This document shows, piece by piece, positions 61,867-64,000 of a stretch of 64,000 bases of DNA; within the stretch, counting starts at the first letter, position 1; the number at the start of each line of letters is the position of its first letter. Both the position numbers and the translations under genes were made by a program. This DNA is from Clytia hemisphaerica (Eukaryota > Cnidaria > Hydrozoa > Leptothecata > Clytiidae): NCBI GenBank assembly GCA_902728285.1, contig CACVBU010001138.1:496001-560000 (forward strand), given 5' to 3'. The notes beneath the pieces were generated by a model. That model worked only from the letters and a program-made list of their open reading frames with translations, did no database searches and was not told the DNA's origin.

Positions 61867-64000
61867 ATGGTGCAAGTCAAGGAATATGGTGAATGGGAAA
61901 GTCCCTTGAAAAGTGACGATGTTGTACAAGCATCTAACTCAATCGCCCGCATGTATTTCGATCGATTTGATAGTAGTAAGTACATTAAATATTTTTTATG
62001 ATATAGAAATTAAGGTTCTTCCATGCTGGCAAAGCCGAATAAACAAAAGAATTTCTTAAAATTTCCTTCAACGAGCCCAACAACAATATTGAAAGCCCAG
62101 GGGGGTATTTAGGCAAAAATGGATAGTGGATATGTGCGGACGGTAAGGGCCGGTTTTTTTACCTTTCAAAGTATCCCTAAGGGTCGGAGAAATCAGAAAG
62201 TCTTAAATTAGTCTCTCTAAGGGTCGGAAAATTCAGGATTTTTCGGAAATCTTTTGATTTCCAGAGAAAAAAATTGTAATAACGTCTCTCTAAGGGTATG
62301 ACCTTTTTCAAAAATTGAAAACAAAATTCCAAAAAGTCACTCTAAGGGTCACCTTTTCATCAAAAATCAGTCTCTCTAGGGGTCGGTTTTCGGAGGTCCC
62401 GTCCGCATATACCCCTCATTCGCCAACCCTAGTACCCCTCCCCCCGGGATTGAAAGCTTGAATTGTCTATCGAATGGCAACTTATGCTATTTTAATAAAT
62501 TTTGGGGACTGGAAATTCTGAAAATTGGTTCACTATCATTTTCAGCCTATCATATATGGAAAGGAATAGTAATGTATATTGCCAAGCCAAGTTTCATGCA
62601 TTTTGTTTGGCATTATGTCTTTCACCTGCCATAATGTTTATTTGGGACCTATAGATATCTGACATGCTGATAAGATGCTGAAAACGGCTTTCCGATGAGC
62701 TCAAATTTAATTTCATTTAGATTTGCCAAAGACAAGATAATGCACTTATTTTACAAACATTATCTTTTTGTTTTACCAAATAATATCGTAATCTTCCTAA
62801 TTTCCTAACTTCCTATCCTAATTTTCTTCAGGTAAAATTTATTGGGATGAATTACGCCCGACAGAGGGTGGCATGACAACTATTTTTAGCAAAAATGTCA
62901 CTGACTCTACTGATGGAACCCCTGAAAGATGGACACCACAAGGCGGCTGCGACGTTTATGACATGGTCCATGAGTATGGTGGTGCCGCCTATATGGTGAA
63001 CAATGACGTCATCTATTTCTCCAACCTTGTTGTGAGTGGATTTTTTCTGACATGCATGTAAACCCCCTGTGCCGTTCATACTGGATCAACGGCGGTGATG
63101 TTAATTTTCACAAGACCTTTTTTCCACAGGATACTTTAGGCGCAAGCTTGTGCACAGAAACGCACTTGTGTACAAATTTGACTCGAAAGACTGTTAGATT
63201 TTAGATTTTAGATTATATTTTGCGATACCCTCACTATTTTTTTCTACTGATAGCAATGGTCAAACGCAAACGTTCTTCAGGACACCCTGTAATTAGAGAA
63301 CAGTGCTTGAATGAGTTTTTTTCGCATTTTTGTTTCTTTTACGTCTTTTAATCGTTGATATGTTGTTTTGGTTTTCAGGACAATTGTATTTACACAGTCA
63401 GTAAACATGACCGTGTTCCCAAACGATTGACCCAACTTTCCGAAACGGAGAATCCGGGCAACAAATCACCTTACCGTTATGCTGATATGGATTTCAGCCG
63501 GGCAGATAATTTCTTCTTTTGTGTCCGTGAAGACCACTATAGTGCGACTGTCGAAAAAGATGGCCAATGTAGAAATACATTGGTTGCAATCAATACCAAC
63601 ACAGCACAACAAACTATTTTCGTAAGTAAAACTTTTTCAGATCTTCAAATTTCAATAAATTTGTTAGACTGAGCCGTTTATGTACTATAGTAAAGATTGT
63701 TGTTATACAATAACCGTAACGGGATGATATCAGTTTGTATAATTTGTCTCTTCCATCTTTTCTGCTTAAAGTAGGGGGCCAAGTCTCAGGTCCCGTGGCA
63801 ACTTTTATAGGACTAAACGAAACCTGTTCCATTTCAAAATTAAGTATATAAATAGAACTCAAAACACAGTAGAGCTGTCTGAAGTAGTTGTGTAGCATGC
63901 TAAACTATCAATTTGTTTAACTCCTCCAACCACCAACATAAAAGTTCAATCCCACCTTTATAGCTTACATCAATCTGATTTTTTACAGGCTACTGGAAAT
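61867..64000 (+). CDS. S9-family serine peptidase, copy B (partial, runs off the window)
   Basis: Second tandem copy of the peptidase. Exons: 61867-61975, 62832-63031, 63379-63621 and the first 12 bases of exon 4 at 63989 (ATGN, versus ASGN in copy A). Exon lengths 109, 200 and 243 equal those of copy A and the protein is almost identical (visible changes: SIAR for SIVR, SKNVT for SINVT, TVSKH for TVTKH). Unlike copy A, the exon 2 donor is canonical (GTT|GTGAGT). A TTCTTTTTAG acceptor ends at 61841, matching the spliced 5' UTR of copy A. Intron 1 is only 856 bases versus 3598 in copy A. Function as for copy A; the catalytic part lies beyond the window. Confidence 0.85.
62096..62448. mobile_element. 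353-bp MITE in copy B intron 1 with 8-bp duplication
   Basis: CCCAGGGGGGTATTTAGGCA at the left and GCCAACCCTAGTACCCCTCC to CCCCCGGG at the right, flanked by ATTGAAAG on both sides (62088-62095 and 62449-62456). Copy A at about 46268 reads TTTGAAAGCTCGAATT without the insert. Confidence 0.85.

Overview
The window is nuclear DNA from an AT-rich invertebrate animal genome. Coding sequence is broken into short exons by GT-AG introns, tRNA-derived SINEs, LINE fragments and many inverted-repeat elements fill the introns, and the protein families are animal-like. A cnidarian such as a hydrozoan is a reasonable guess, but nothing in the sequence proves the phylum. There are no prokaryotic operons, CRISPR arrays or rRNA genes.

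Layout. (1) 1414-27972, plus strand: an F-box/WD40 gene (FBXW10-like). I could join 14 coding exons by splice consensus and phase into one 944-codon frame with an F-box and a full seven-blade WD40 propeller. (2) 8749-9654, minus strand: an intact single-exon rhodopsin-like GPCR nested in intron 7 of that gene. (3) 29585-35911, plus strand: a two-exon PLP fold-III decarboxylase related to diaminopimelate/ornithine decarboxylases. Its first exon looks like a mitochondrial presequence, and a single-base frameshift lies at 34921. (4) 35912-44000: gene-free, with simple-sequence repeats, a decayed LINE reverse transcriptase and nested elements. (5) 46044-57714, plus strand: a 12-exon S9-family serine peptidase (copy A) with Ser, Asp and His all recognisable. 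(6) 61867-64000, plus strand: the start of a second tandem copy (copy B), cut by the window end in exon 4.

The most informative part is the tandem peptidase pair. The duplication includes the 5' flank (about 44.0 kb onward matches about 59.1 kb onward), so each copy serves as an empty-site control for insertions in the other. Copy A alone carries a TA-flanked MITE, a SINE and a LINE ORF1 fragment. Copy B alone carries a MITE with an 8-bp target duplication. Copy A has also lost the canonical +1 G of the exon 2 splice donor that copy B keeps, with a possible in-frame rescue donor 3 bases upstream.

The repeat landscape is dense. It includes a TE family that holds (TTCG)n arrays, one of them about 0.9 kb; a 24-bp minisatellite open in all three forward frames; a roughly 280-bp array with two hairpins per unit; a 122-bp repeat shared by two introns; a roughly 2-kb element with long inverted ends; and several MITE families. 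All family names come from reading motifs. No database search was possible.
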